NCBI RefSeq assembly: GCF_048595755.1
Contig: NZ_CP184360.1
Location: 558,001-622,000 of the forward strand
DNA from: Luteococcus sp048595755
GTDB taxonomy: Bacteria > Actinomycetota > Actinomycetes > Propionibacteriales > Propionibacteriaceae
Direction: 5' to 3'
DNA: 64,000 nucleotides
Below are positions 44,079-52,252 of this stretch, in pieces (the first letter of the stretch is position 1; each line of letters opens with the position of its first letter). The notes beneath the pieces are model-generated. The model was not told the origin of the DNA and did not search any database. It saw only the letters and a list, made by a program, of their open reading frames with translations. The translations under genes and the position numbers were made by a program.

Positions 44079-44212
44079 GCCGTGGGGCCAGCTCCGACCC
44101 GAGGGCGGGAGAACTCACTGCCAGCGCTGCTTCACTAGGGGAAAAGCAAGCCAATCAGGGGCTGCGTTCCCCCTGTCCGAGTGAGCACGACGAGGCCGTT
44201 TGGGCTTGTTTG

Positions 44213-44230
44213 TTGCACGCATATTGCACG
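44213..44230 (+). promoter_or_regulatory. Integrase arm-type site, left copy
   Basis: TTGCACGCATATTGCACG is a tandem TTGCAC pair. It matches 53443-53460 at 16 of 18 bases in the same orientation. It lies 18 bp before the integrase start. Confidence 0.6.
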
Positions 44231-44247
44231 CGACGGGGAGGTTCGAG

Positions 44248-45477
44248 ATGGGCAAGCCGAGGGGGAACGCACATGAGGACGCGGGGAAACGCGAACGGAG
44301 AAGCTTCGGTCGCCTGCGCAAGCTGAGGTCGGGGCGGGTGCAGGCCGGCTACATCGGGCCGGACTGCAAGCTCTACATGGCGCCGGCCACGTTCGCGTCG
44401 AAGATCAACGCCGAGGGTTGGTTGGCGCAGGAGCGGCGACTGATCGACCTCGGGGTGTGGCAGCCGCCGGACACCCGCGAGCCCGACCCGTCCATCACGG
44501 TGCCGACGCCACGGGAGAAGCCGAAACCGCCCTGCCCCACGCTACGCGAGTACTCCCAGACCTGGCTGGCAGACCGGATCGCCACGCCCCAAGGCGACGC
44601 CGGCTCCTTGCGGCCGTCGTCGCAGAAGGACTACCAGATGCTGCTGCGCAACCACATTCTGCCGACACTGGGCGACAAGCGGCTCGACGAGATCGATCTG
44701 GACGACGTGGTGGCGTGGCACCGGGAGATGGCGAAGAAGAAGATCGCACGCACCCGATCGAAGGCGTACAGCTTGCTGCGCGGCATCATGAACGCCGCGA
44801 TCGTCGACCGCACCCTGCCGACCGTGACAACGAACCCCTGCCGGATCAAGGGCGCTGGAACGACCAGCCGCGAGAAGGACATCACCCCCGCAACGCTGGA
44901 CGAGCTGGCCCGCATCGTGGTGGAAATGCCCGACAAGTGGCGTGCCGCGGTGCTGCTCGGCGCCTGGTGCGCCATGCGCTACGGCCAGGTCTTCGAGCTG
45001 CGCCGCAAGGACATTGATCTGGACGCCGGAATCGTGCGGGTTGAGCGAGGCGTCTCCTGGGTTGCCGGCGATGTGGTGATCGGACCGCCCAAGACGAAGG
45101 CCGGCAAGCGCCGGGTGGCGATTCCGCCGCACATCATCCCCGACCTGCGACGCCACCTGGCGACCCATGTCTCGCCAGGCCAGAACGCCTTGCTCTTCCC
45201 GTCCGAGGACGGGCGCAACATTCGGCCGTCGACCTTCCTGCGCGCCTGGCATCGCGCCTGCGCCAAGGCTGGACGGGAGGACCTGAAGTTCCACCACCTG
45301 CGCCACACCGGCGCGGTACTGGCAGCCCAGTCGGGGGCGACGCTCTCGGAGTTGATGGGGCGCCTCGGCCATGCGACGCCGGCCATGGCGATGATCTACC
45401 AGCACGCTGCTGCGGACCGGGACCGCGAGATCGCCAAGCATCTGTCCGAGATGGCACGGAAGGCGAGCGCCTCGTGA
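44248..45477 (+). CDS. Tyrosine-type integrase
   Basis: This 409-residue site-specific recombinase has an N-terminal arm-binding part and a core-binding domain around 90-190. The catalytic domain shows Arg in AMRYGQVFELRRKD, the HHLRHTG box, LGHATPAM and the nucleophile Tyr in MIYQHAA. It probably integrates and excises the element at the tRNA-Leu end. ATG 44248 is preferred because GGGGAGG lies just upstream; a GTG start 16 codons earlier would include the arm repeat. Confidence 0.95.
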   Translation: MGKPRGNAHEDAGKRERRSFGRLRKLRSGRVQAGYIGPDCKLYMAPATFASKINAEGWLAQERRLIDLGVWQPPDTREPDPSITVPTPREKPKPPCPTLREYSQTWLADRIATPQGDAGSLRPSSQKDYQMLLRNHILPTLGDKRLDEIDLDDVVAWHREMAKKKIARTRSKAYSLLRGIMNAAIVDRTLPTVTTNPCRIKGAGTTSREKDITPATLDELARIVVEMPDKWRAAVLLGAWCAMRYGQVFELRRKDIDLDAGIVRVERGVSWVAGDVVIGPPKTKAGKRRVAIPPHIIPDLRRHLATHVSPGQNALLFPSEDGRNIRPSTFLRAWHRACAKAGREDLKFHHLRHTGAVLAAQSGATLSELMGRLGHATPAMAMIYQHAAADRDREIAKHLSEMARKASAS

Positions 45478-45506
45478 CCAACGAACATCTTCCCTCCGTA
45501 ATACAC

Positions 45507-45815
45507 ATGCAATACAGTTGGGGTGTGCAGGACGAACTGGACTGGCGCCACCGCCGCGACTACATCGCCAAGCACGACATGACGCCCCAATGGGCCGACG
45601 AGGCCTTCGCCGACCCGAATCGCCTGGTGCTCGACCCCGACCCGGCGTCGGAGTCAGGGCGGACGATCCGAGTCATCGGCTGGTCGGCGTCGCTGCAGAT
45701 GTTGGTGACGGTGATCGCACTGCCCGACGACGGAGTGATCTGGGGAGTGAACGCGTGGCGGTCGAACAGCACTGACCACCGCAGGTATCGAGAGGAGGCC
45801 ACTGATGAGGATTGA
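45507..45815 (+). CDS. BrnT-like toxin-family protein
   Basis: This protein of about 102 residues has the BrnT pattern of RelE-like RNases: a Trp/Arg N-terminus, then IAKHDMTPQWADEAFADPNRL and a strand pair ending WGVNAW, then an Arg-rich tail. The match is weak, so the call is tentative. GTG 45525 is an alternative start; TACAGT lies six bases before it, suggesting a leaderless transcript. The next gene starts inside the 3' end and encodes a possible antitoxin. Confidence 0.6.
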   Translation: MQYSWGVQDELDWRHRRDYIAKHDMTPQWADEAFADPNRLVLDPDPASESGRTIRVIGWSASLQMLVTVIALPDDGVIWGVNAWRSNSTDHRRYREEATDED

Positions 45816-46104
45816 CGAGCTGATCGCTGCCGAGGCCAAGGCCAGCGAGCAGAACAAGGACGCCGAAATGAAGCCCGGGACCAAAGTAACCCGCGGACAC
45901 GGCAGGTCCAGGACTCTGCAGGTGCGCCTCAACGACGACGAATTCGCCGCCCTGGCGCGCGTAGCCGAAGAGCGAGGAGTTCCGGCGTCCACGCTGGCGC
46001 GCGACCTGCTGCTGCGGGAACTGGGCGACCACGACACAGACCCGCGGTCACTGCTGGCCAGGATCCGTTCCGATCTGGACGAGCTGGCAGCCCGCGTGGC
46101 GTGA
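45805..46104 (+). CDS. Ribbon-helix-helix antitoxin-like protein
   Basis: This 99-residue protein has an acidic/basic N-terminus and a C-terminal ribbon-helix-helix (RSRTLQVRLNDDEFAALARVA, then GVPASTLARDLLLREL). It overlaps the toxin-like gene by 11 bp, with GAGGAGG before ATG 45805. Order toxin then antitoxin is usual for brnTA. It may bind the toxin and repress the pair. A short acidic tail follows the RHH. Confidence 0.65.
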   Translation: MRIDELIAAEAKASEQNKDAEMKPGTKVTRGHGRSRTLQVRLNDDEFAALARVAEERGVPASTLARDLLLRELGDHDTDPRSLLARIRSDLDELAARVA

Positions 46105-46281
46105 ACTGCTGCCGAAGGCACCAGACGCCTCGATGCCGACACCCGAGAAACCGTGTCAACCAAACTGGGGGCAGACCCTCCTGCCCGCGGCAGCAGGATG
46201 TTGACCCACGACCGGATATGCGGATGACGCTGGGCCTGTCTCCCGGTGATGATGACTGCGAGCGATCGATTGGGGAGGATC

Positions 46282-47007
46282 ATGAGCTACGACGACCCGC
46301 GCCTCGCGGCGATCTATGACATCGACAACCCGGACGGGCCCGACCATGACTTCTTCCGTCGCGTGGCCGATGAGCATGGAGCAGCCGACATCATCGATCT
46401 TGGCTGCGGAACCGGAATCCTCACCGTCACCCTGACCGGGCTTGGCCGGGCGGTCACCGGGATCGACCCCGCCCCGGCCATGCTCGACCAGGCCAGGAAC
46501 CGGCCTGGCGGCGACAAGGTCACGTGGGTGCAAGGCACTTCCGAGCAGATCGCCCCGGGCAGCGCAGACCTGGTCGTCATGAGCGGCAACGTCGCCATGC
46601 ACATCTTGCACGAGCAGTGGCAGACCACACTGGAGAACATCGCAAAGAGCCTGAGGCCGGCCGGGATCTTGGTTTTCGACAGTCGCAACCCTGAGTCACG
46701 GGCGTGGCAGAACTGGAACGACGAGCTGGGCGAGCGCGACACCCCGGTCGGTCGGCTTCGAGAGTCCTTGGCCACCGACCCACCCGACGAGGACGGAGTG
46801 GTGGTGATGCACTGCCACAACGAGTTCGACGACGGAACGGTGCTGGACGAAGACCAGCGACTTCAGTTCCGCAGTCACGCACAGATCGTTCAGGACATCG
46901 CCGCGGCCGGACTTGCCGTGGAGGAAACATACAGCGACTGGTACAAGCAACCATTCCGCGGCGGCCCCGGACAGCCGCTCATGGTCTTTCTCGCCAAACG
47001 TCCCTGA
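46282..47007 (+). CDS. Class I SAM-dependent methyltransferase
   Basis: This 241-residue enzyme has the SAM motif IIDLGCGTGILTVTL, the acidic GIDPAPAML loop, and VVMSGNVAMH. It resembles small-molecule methyltransferases of the SmtA/UbiE type; the substrate is unknown. The start is ATG 46282, after GGGAGG. It lies in the element between the toxin-antitoxin pair and the acetyltransferase and may be passenger cargo. Confidence 0.88.
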   Translation: MSYDDPRLAAIYDIDNPDGPDHDFFRRVADEHGAADIIDLGCGTGILTVTLTGLGRAVTGIDPAPAMLDQARNRPGGDKVTWVQGTSEQIAPGSADLVVMSGNVAMHILHEQWQTTLENIAKSLRPAGILVFDSRNPESRAWQNWNDELGERDTPVGRLRESLATDPPDEDGVVVMHCHNEFDDGTVLDEDQRLQFRSHAQIVQDIAAAGLAVEETYSDWYKQPFRGGPGQPLMVFLAKRP

Positions 47008-47033
47008 CCAACCGCGGCAAGAGCTGGCGTTGA

Positions 47034-47537
47034 TCAGTGCTTGCGCAGCTCCATCTCGATGAAGTCGTAGGTGCTGCCGTTCGTGGGCTGCGTGTACGTC
47101 CGGACGATGGTGAAGCCTGCTGCTTCGTAGACCTTGATGGCTCTCTGATTGAACGCTGCAACGCTGAGCATGATGGGTAGCTGTGTGAGCCCTTCTGTCT
47201 CCAGAAGGGCCAAGGCAGCCTGCAGGAAGCTGAGGCCGCGGCCATCTCCGGTCAGGTCGGGGCGGAGGCCGAGACTGATCTCGCAGCGATCGTCGTCGCC
47301 TGGGTCGGCTGTGAAGAAGCCCACCAGGTCTTCGCCGTGACGGACCTGCCAGAACCTGTCGGGCCATTGGGCAGGACTGACGAACTCCTTGTAGTCCTCC
47401 ATGTCGGCCGTGGCGTCGTAGAAGTCGTAGGGCGCGGGGTACTTCCAGTCGTCAGCGATGACCTGGGCCCCCTCGACGGTCATGGGGATGAAGGTCAGGG
47501 ACTCGCGCCAGCCGTTGGCTTCCGCGGAGTTCGACAT
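47034..47537 (-). CDS. GNAT-family acetyltransferase inserted in the relaxase remnant
   Basis: This protein of about 167 residues has the acetyl-CoA loop LRPDLTGDGRGLSFLQAALA and the late FNQRAIKVYEAAGF block of RimI-like enzymes. The N-terminal KYPAPYDFYDA is typical for a large GNAT group. Its 5' end overlaps the frame of the broken relaxase, so it replaced the relaxase's missing part. The acceptor is unknown. Confidence 0.82.
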   Translation of the reverse strand: MSNSAEANGWRESLTFIPMTVEGAQVIADDWKYPAPYDFYDATADMEDYKEFVSPAQWPDRFWQVRHGEDLVGFFTADPGDDDRCEISLGLRPDLTGDGRGLSFLQAALALLETEGLTQLPIMLSVAAFNQRAIKVYEAAGFTIVRTYTQPTNGSTYDFIEMELRKH

Positions 47538-48264
47538 GCAACGAGTCTTGGTAGGCGCCGCCCTTGCCCACTCTGGTGAACAGCGCATGCTGCTCGATCA
47601 TGCGGAGCGCGTCCCCGATCGCCGCTTGATGGGCCCGCTCCACGATCGCAGCGGTGGACGGATCAGCCAGCGCCCACAAGGCCGAGACCGACTTCACTGG
47701 AGAGAAGGTCAGGTCGAAACCGGCCACCCCGGCCGGCGCCTTCAACTCACGGGCCAGGCGCGCCGACAGCTCGAGTTCGCTCGGCTGCCTCCCATGTTCT
47801 GCGATGAACCCCTCGGTAGCGACCTGGGTGCGGATCTCGGCCAACATTGCCGCTTGGTCGGCCCGGTCCAGGATGCGGCCACGGGTCGCGGCATCGAGCC
47901 GGTCCGCCACCTCTCGCTGAAAAGCCGTGACCGATGCCCCGCGAAACGGCTGCCCGATCATCCTGGCGCCACGGATCTGCTCGGCAGTGGGCTGCTCGCC
48001 CTCGAACCTCGGTGACGGCAACTCCGCCAGGGGATGGAGCCCGGCGCCGAAGAGCGCGCGCATGTGCTCCGGCGTCACCACGTCACCGGCAGCAAGGCCG
48101 TCGATTGCTGCCATCCCCGAGCCGACCCAGACGCCCGGAACCTCGCCCCGTTCCGAGTAGTACGACACCAACGTGACATGCCCGCGTTCGGCGACGTCCT
48201 GCCGCGCCACCTGCTTGGTCAGGTAGGCATAGCCGGTCCCCGCGGCCAACTTCTGCATGCTCAT
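47452..48264 (-). pseudogene. MobF/TraA-type relaxase, N-terminal remnant
   Basis: About 240 residues match the N-terminus of TraA/TrwC relaxases: LAAGTGYAYLTKQVA with candidate nucleophile tyrosines, and GFDLTFSPVKSVSALWALAD, a conserved block. It stops matching after FTRVGKGGAY, where the acetyltransferase begins; intact relaxases are many times longer and carry a helicase domain. ATG 48264 is the likely start; GTG 48321 is also in frame. Confidence 0.8.
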
Positions 48265-48347
48265 CACGCACACCCAAGCCCGTCCGAGCCCGCTGGTGAC
48301 CGGGGGAACACCTGGGTGCACTAGGTGTGTGGCTCACTTCAAGAGTC

Positions 48348-48364
48348 ACTACAACTGTCACTCA
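48348..48364. repeat. ACTACAACTGTCACTCA motif, third copy
   Basis: This copy matches the reverse of the AlbA_2 upstream motif with two differences and lies among further AGTGA/TCACT half-sites over 48336-48415, upstream of the relaxase remnant and after the ABC permease stop. Confidence 0.5.
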
Positions 48365-48417
48365 TAGTTTGACTGAGAGACGAGACTCCTCACTCAAACT
48401 CGAAGTGAGACTGCCAC

Positions 48418-49197
48418 TCAACCCTGCATGGCACCGCGTCCGGACGAGCGCGTCCGATGATCAACGATGCGGTAGGCGATCGCGGCCACGAGTAGCCACC
48501 CGGTGGCGACCAGCAGCTCCCCCGCTACTCCGGGCCAGGGGCTTCGTCCGGCAAGGCTGGCGCGCATCGCGTCCAAGGCATGTTGCAAGGGCAGAACACC
48601 GCCCAGGAAGTGCAGCCATGGCGCCGCCCCGGGGGTGAGCAGTGCGCCCGAGGTCAGGATGACCAGCGTCCCAGCCGTGTTGTGGATGAGGTCCTGCGAG
48701 TCGTTGCCGATTGCGGGTGCAATGATCGCCAGACCGAAGGCGGTGCACGCCGCCAGCGCCGGCAACAGCGTCCAGCTGTGCCGTAGCACGGACAGCACGT
48801 GTGCGGGACTGTCCACGAGCAGTCCGATCACCACGCAGACCACGATGGCCTCGACGAAGGCCCGAGCTGCCAGCACTCCGGTGCGCGCCAGGTACTGCAG
48901 CACCACGGGAGCCGCCGCGCGGCTGACGGCCGGGTAGGTCCGGAACCAGACGTCGTAGATCGGGACGTCGGAGGTGTGCGAGATGGTCGAGCCGGTGATG
49001 GCGAGGAATACTGCACCCACGTAGGTCCAGTCGAGGCCCGCCTGGCCCGCGATCATGCGTCCGAGCAGCACGTAGACCAGGCTCCGGAACAGCAGTGGAA
49101 CGACCACTCCCAGCATCCAGTACTGCGGCGGCAACTCATCGGCCTGGACGCTGCGCCACATCCGCGCGTTGGCGGTGAAGATCTCAACCGAGCTCAA
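48418..49197 (-). CDS. ABC-2-type exporter permease B
   Basis: This protein of about 259 residues has six hydrophobic segments of ABC-2 type. TTG 49197 (after GGAAG) is favoured over GTG 49218; either overlaps the upstream permease gene. With permease A and the ATPase it should form an exporter with two different membrane subunits. Such three-gene exporters move drugs, lipids or peptides; the substrate is unknown. Confidence 0.83.
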   Translation of the reverse strand: MSSVEIFTANARMWRSVQADELPPQYWMLGVVVPLLFRSLVYVLLGRMIAGQAGLDWTYVGAVFLAITGSTISHTSDVPIYDVWFRTYPAVSRAAAPVVLQYLARTGVLAARAFVEAIVVCVVIGLLVDSPAHVLSVLRHSWTLLPALAACTAFGLAIIAPAIGNDSQDLIHNTAGTLVILTSGALLTPGAAPWLHFLGGVLPLQHALDAMRASLAGRSPWPGVAGELLVATGWLLVAAIAYRIVDHRTRSSGRGAMQG

Positions 49198-49942
49198 GGG
49201 TGGCTTCCTTTCGTGCACGGCGCAGCAGCACCTGCAACGCCTTGGCTCCCACGAGTGCGTACAGGACGGAGATGCCCGCGGCAGCTGCCCACAGGTCCCA
49301 CCGGGGATGGGTGGCGGTGGAGGCGAGGAACCGCTGCAGCCACGAGATGTTCAGCACCGACCCCACCCAGGCCACCCACGTCGGCAGCTGGTCGTAGGGG
49401 ATGATCGTGCCGGCGAAGAAGAGCACCGGGGCTCCCACGGCCGTAGTCAGCTGGAAGGCATGCTTGGTCAGCATCAGGCAGGCCCCGATCATGAGGCTCG
49501 ACGCCACACCACCCGCCAGGACGGTCAGCAGCCCGACGGCCAGCGCCATCGGGGAGGCCACGCGCAGCGGGATTCCCAGCGCCAGCACGAAGGCCGTGTT
49601 GGTGGCCAGGATGAGGCAGGTGTCGTAGAGCACTCCCCCGACCGTCTTGCCCACCAGCACCATCAGGGGCGAGAGCCGACCGGTGAAGGAGACGCCCAGC
49701 GTTCCCGACTGACGCTCTCGTCGGATGATGCCGGCACCCGACCAGAGCGATGCACCCCAGAAAGATGCGAGCAGCACCCCGCTGAAGGCCTGGGTGGCCT
49801 GTTCCGGGGTCAGTCGGTCAAGCCGCGGCAGCATCACCAGGACCATCCACATGGCCGGGCTGACGAGCCCGGTCACCAGGTTCATGGGACGCGACATGAC
49901 CACTTTGAGCTGGCAGGTCACCATGGCCAGGAAGCCGGTCAC
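49184..49942 (-). CDS. ABC-2-type exporter permease A
   Basis: This 252-residue protein has six hydrophobic segments and the ABC-2 block ASFWGASLWSGAGIIRRERQSGTLG. GTG 49942 overlaps the ATPase stop as GTGA and has GGGAGC upstream. It is translated between the ATPase and permease B. Confidence 0.85.
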   Translation of the reverse strand: MTGFLAMVTCQLKVVMSRPMNLVTGLVSPAMWMVLVMLPRLDRLTPEQATQAFSGVLLASFWGASLWSGAGIIRRERQSGTLGVSFTGRLSPLMVLVGKTVGGVLYDTCLILATNTAFVLALGIPLRVASPMALAVGLLTVLAGGVASSLMIGACLMLTKHAFQLTTAVGAPVLFFAGTIIPYDQLPTWVAWVGSVLNISWLQRFLASTATHPRWDLWAAAAGISVLYALVGAKALQVLLRRARKEATLELG

Positions 49943-50841
49943 CGGTCGCTCCCGATGACCTTGCCCGAAGCGAGGGCGAACGCGTCCTCCAGGCTGGACG
50001 GCCGCACGTCGAGGTCGACGAGCTCCTCGTCCTGGAAGCGTCGTGCGAGGTCAGCGAGTACCGATCCCGTCCAGCGCTCAACCGGCACCACAACCTCACG
50101 AGCACGTTCCCCGACCCCGAGGTGCGCGGTGACGACGGCATCCAGCCCGGTCAGCCGACGGAACTCAGCCAGCGGCAGGTCGTGGGTGATGGTGCCGTGG
50201 CTGATCATCACCACGCGCTGCGCGAGGCGTTCCACGTCCAGCAGGTTGTGCGAGGTGAGAAGCACAGTCGTCCCTCCGGCGTGCATGCCGGCGATCACGC
50301 CGCGCAGCCGCTCGGACTCGTTGGGGTCGAGACCTACGGTGGGTTCGTCCAACAGCAGCAGGCGGGGTTCGGTGAGCAGGCCGACGGCGATGTGGAGACG
50401 TTGCCGCATGCCCTTCGAGTAGGTTTGCACCTTGCGTCGGCCGGCCTCGGCTAGGCCCACCTCGTCCAGCAGTTCGGGAATGCGGCGCTTCAGCTCCCGG
50501 CGACCGACGCCGTGCAAGGCGCCGAAGTACTCGAGGTTGTCCCTGCCCGTGAGCATCTCGTAGAGGCCACGGTCGCCTCCGAAGATCACCGTGGTGTCGC
50601 GACGAACCTGCTTCGCGTCCTTGACGACATCGTGCCCGAAGACGGACACCGAACCGCTCGATGGGAAGAGCATCGTCGAGAGGATCTTCGTCAGGGTCGT
50701 CTTGCCGGCCCCGTTCTCTCCCAGCACGGCGACCAGCTGGCCCGTGGGGACGTCAAGGCTGACGCGGTCGAGGGCGGTGACCGTCCGTGCGCCGTCGCGA
50801 AAGGTCCTCGTCAAGCCGTCGAGGTGGATGGCAGTGCTCAT
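49939..50841 (-). CDS. ABC exporter ATP-binding protein
   Basis: This 300-residue ATPase has Walker A GENGAGKTT, signature YSKGMRQRL, Walker B LLLLDEP and switch LTSHN, followed by a C-terminal tail typical of drug-export ATPases (DrrA-like). ATG 50841 starts the leftward exporter operon. The gene is divergent from a DUF5937/ArsR-type regulator, with 56 bp between starts. Confidence 0.92.
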   Translation of the reverse strand: MSTAIHLDGLTRTFRDGARTVTALDRVSLDVPTGQLVAVLGENGAGKTTLTKILSTMLFPSSGSVSVFGHDVVKDAKQVRRDTTVIFGGDRGLYEMLTGRDNLEYFGALHGVGRRELKRRIPELLDEVGLAEAGRRKVQTYSKGMRQRLHIAVGLLTEPRLLLLDEPTVGLDPNESERLRGVIAGMHAGGTTVLLTSHNLLDVERLAQRVVMISHGTITHDLPLAEFRRLTGLDAVVTAHLGVGERAREVVVPVERWTGSVLADLARRFQDEELVDLDVRPSSLEDAFALASGKVIGSDR

Positions 50842-50897
50842 GGGCAGACGCTCGCATCCGCCCACCCCGGACGTCCATGGATGTAGCGTTCTGCTTC

Positions 50898-51863
50898 ATG
50901 GAACAGAGCGCGCACGTCTACCGCAACGCGCTCGCAAACCTGCGCTTCTCGCCGAATCCGGTCAGCGAGTGCGCGTTGGCGTCCATGATCGTGCTCTATC
51001 CGGCACGTCATCCCTTCCACGCCAAGTGGTACGCCGAGACCGCAGAGGACCGCTCCACCGTCGGCGAGGAACGCATCCTGACCCTCATCAATCGCGAGAA
51101 GTGCCTGGTCGACGTGTTCATGCGTCCCGCGAGCCGACGAGGCGTCAGCTACGAGGGCGAACGTCGCATCCTCGAGCAGGTGCCCGCGCGGCGTTACAGG
51201 CATGACGTGGAGCAGGTCTGGGGACGCGACATTCCCGAGGTGCTGGGACGCACTGACGAGCAGGTCAAGGCCAACCTGCTGGCCATCTTGGACGACTTCT
51301 GGCACCACTGCTTCGAGGCCTACTGGCCGCGCTTCCGCCAGGTGCTCGACGCGGACGTCACCTACCGGGCCCAGATGCTCGCCGCCATGGGACCGGGCGC
51401 GGCCTTGGCCGAGGTACAGCCCCACTTCGTGGTCCGGGGGCATGACGTGCTGCTGCCACTCGGCAACGACCCCTGGCAGCCCTATGAAATCGACACCGCA
51501 GCCACCGGCTTCACCATGCTGCCGACGCTGGTCAAGTGGGGCATGAACCTGCCCAACTCGGGCGAGGCCGACGCCGTCTTCAGCTATCGCGCGAGAGGCC
51601 GCGGACGGCTCACCGAGCACCAGGCCGACACCACACCCGGCCTCGTCGGCATCCTGGGCCGCACCCGCACCGAACTGCTGCTGAGCCTGGACGAGCCGGC
51701 CTCGTCAACGGCCATCGCCCTGTTCATGGGCGTCACGACCACAGCAGCAAACCAGCACCTTCGCGCACTTGCTGCCGCGGGGCTGCTCCAGACCTCCCGC
51801 TTCGGCCGCTACGTGCTCTACGAGCGCACCCGGCTGGCGGATGACCTCATCGCGGCGAACTGA
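50898..51863 (+). CDS. DUF5937/ArsR-type winged-helix regulator
   Basis: This 321-residue protein has a long N-terminal region with DUF5937-like features and a C-terminal winged helix (SSTAIALFMGVTTTAANQHLRALAAAGLL). It likely controls the divergent exporter. TAGCGT lies eight bases before ATG 50898, suggesting a leaderless start. The stretch GGACGTCCATGGATGTAG in the gap contains short palindromes that could be its operator. Its 3' end overlaps the excisionase-like gene by 46 bp on the other strand. Confidence 0.8.
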   Translation: MEQSAHVYRNALANLRFSPNPVSECALASMIVLYPARHPFHAKWYAETAEDRSTVGEERILTLINREKCLVDVFMRPASRRGVSYEGERRILEQVPARRYRHDVEQVWGRDIPEVLGRTDEQVKANLLAILDDFWHHCFEAYWPRFRQVLDADVTYRAQMLAAMGPGAALAEVQPHFVVRGHDVLLPLGNDPWQPYEIDTAATGFTMLPTLVKWGMNLPNSGEADAVFSYRARGRGRLTEHQADTTPGLVGILGRTRTELLLSLDEPASSTAIALFMGVTTTAANQHLRALAAAGLLQTSRFGRYVLYERTRLADDLIAAN

Positions 51864-52078
51864 GGCTCAAGCCCCGGCAGCTCGTCCACGCGAAGGCGGA
51901 TCAGGCGCCGTCCCACCCGGTACCCGCGCAGCTCGCCGCGTCGAATCATCCGGCGCAGTGTCACCTCACTGACAGAGAGCCGCTCTCCCGCCTCTCGGAT
52001 GCTGATGAACTCGGGGGCCTCTCGCGTTCCCCCGCTCGTCTGCTGCGTTCCCCCTCGGGGCATCTGCTGTGCGCTCAT
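51818..52078 (-). CDS. Excisionase-like HTH_17 protein
   Basis: This 86-residue protein contains a MerR-like HTH of the excisionase type: EFISIREAGERLSVSEVTLRRMIRRGELRGYRVGRRL is split by a standard turn. It may steer integrase toward excision. The start ATG 52078 is the second in-frame methionine. It lies near the right end of the element, just inside the IS target site, and overlaps the regulator gene tail to tail. Confidence 0.75.
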   Translation of the reverse strand: MSAQQMPRGGTQQTSGGTREAPEFISIREAGERLSVSEVTLRRMIRRGELRGYRVGRRLIRLRVDELPGLEPQFAAMRSSASRVRS

Positions 52079-52149
52079 GCTGACCCAAGCCACGAACCGC
52101 ACCCGTGGGGCTCAATCCACAGGACATCGTCGTCCTGGAGCAGAAGCCC

Positions 52150-52157
52150 GCTATTGC
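52150..52157. repeat. Left 8-bp target duplication of the IS
   Basis: GCTATTGC precedes the left terminal repeat and is repeated at 53439-53446 after the right end. Confidence 0.9.
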
Positions 52158-52225
52158 GGGTTAACGGCAGGAATGTGTGTACAGGACGACCAGTTTCATT
52201 CGTGGTGGCTAGGCGTGATGATGGT

Positions 52226-52252
52226 CTGAACATGCTCTGGGAGCATGTTCAG
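52226..52252 (+). promoter_or_regulatory. Hairpin covering the transposase start
   Basis: CTGAACATGCTC (52226-52237) and GAGCATGTTCAG (52241-52252) form a perfect 12-bp stem whose last base is the first of the transposase GTG. In transcripts from outside, it would bury the start region. Confidence 0.65.

Larger units (their letters stand above)
43827..44247. other. Gene-free stretch: repeat, two hairpins, attachment site, integrase arm site
   Basis: No credible gene lies here. In order it holds the motif copy ACTCCAACTGTCATCA (43851-43866), a terminator at 43944-43971, a second hairpin at 44022-44051, the partial tRNA end (44062-44078) and the arm-like repeat at 44213-44230. A run of short proline-like frames is not convincing as coding. 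Confidence 0.7.

Noticed and set aside
44062..44081. Second tRNA gene
   Set aside because: Only the 3' end of tRNA-Leu is present; no anticodon arm or 5' half precedes it on the required strand.
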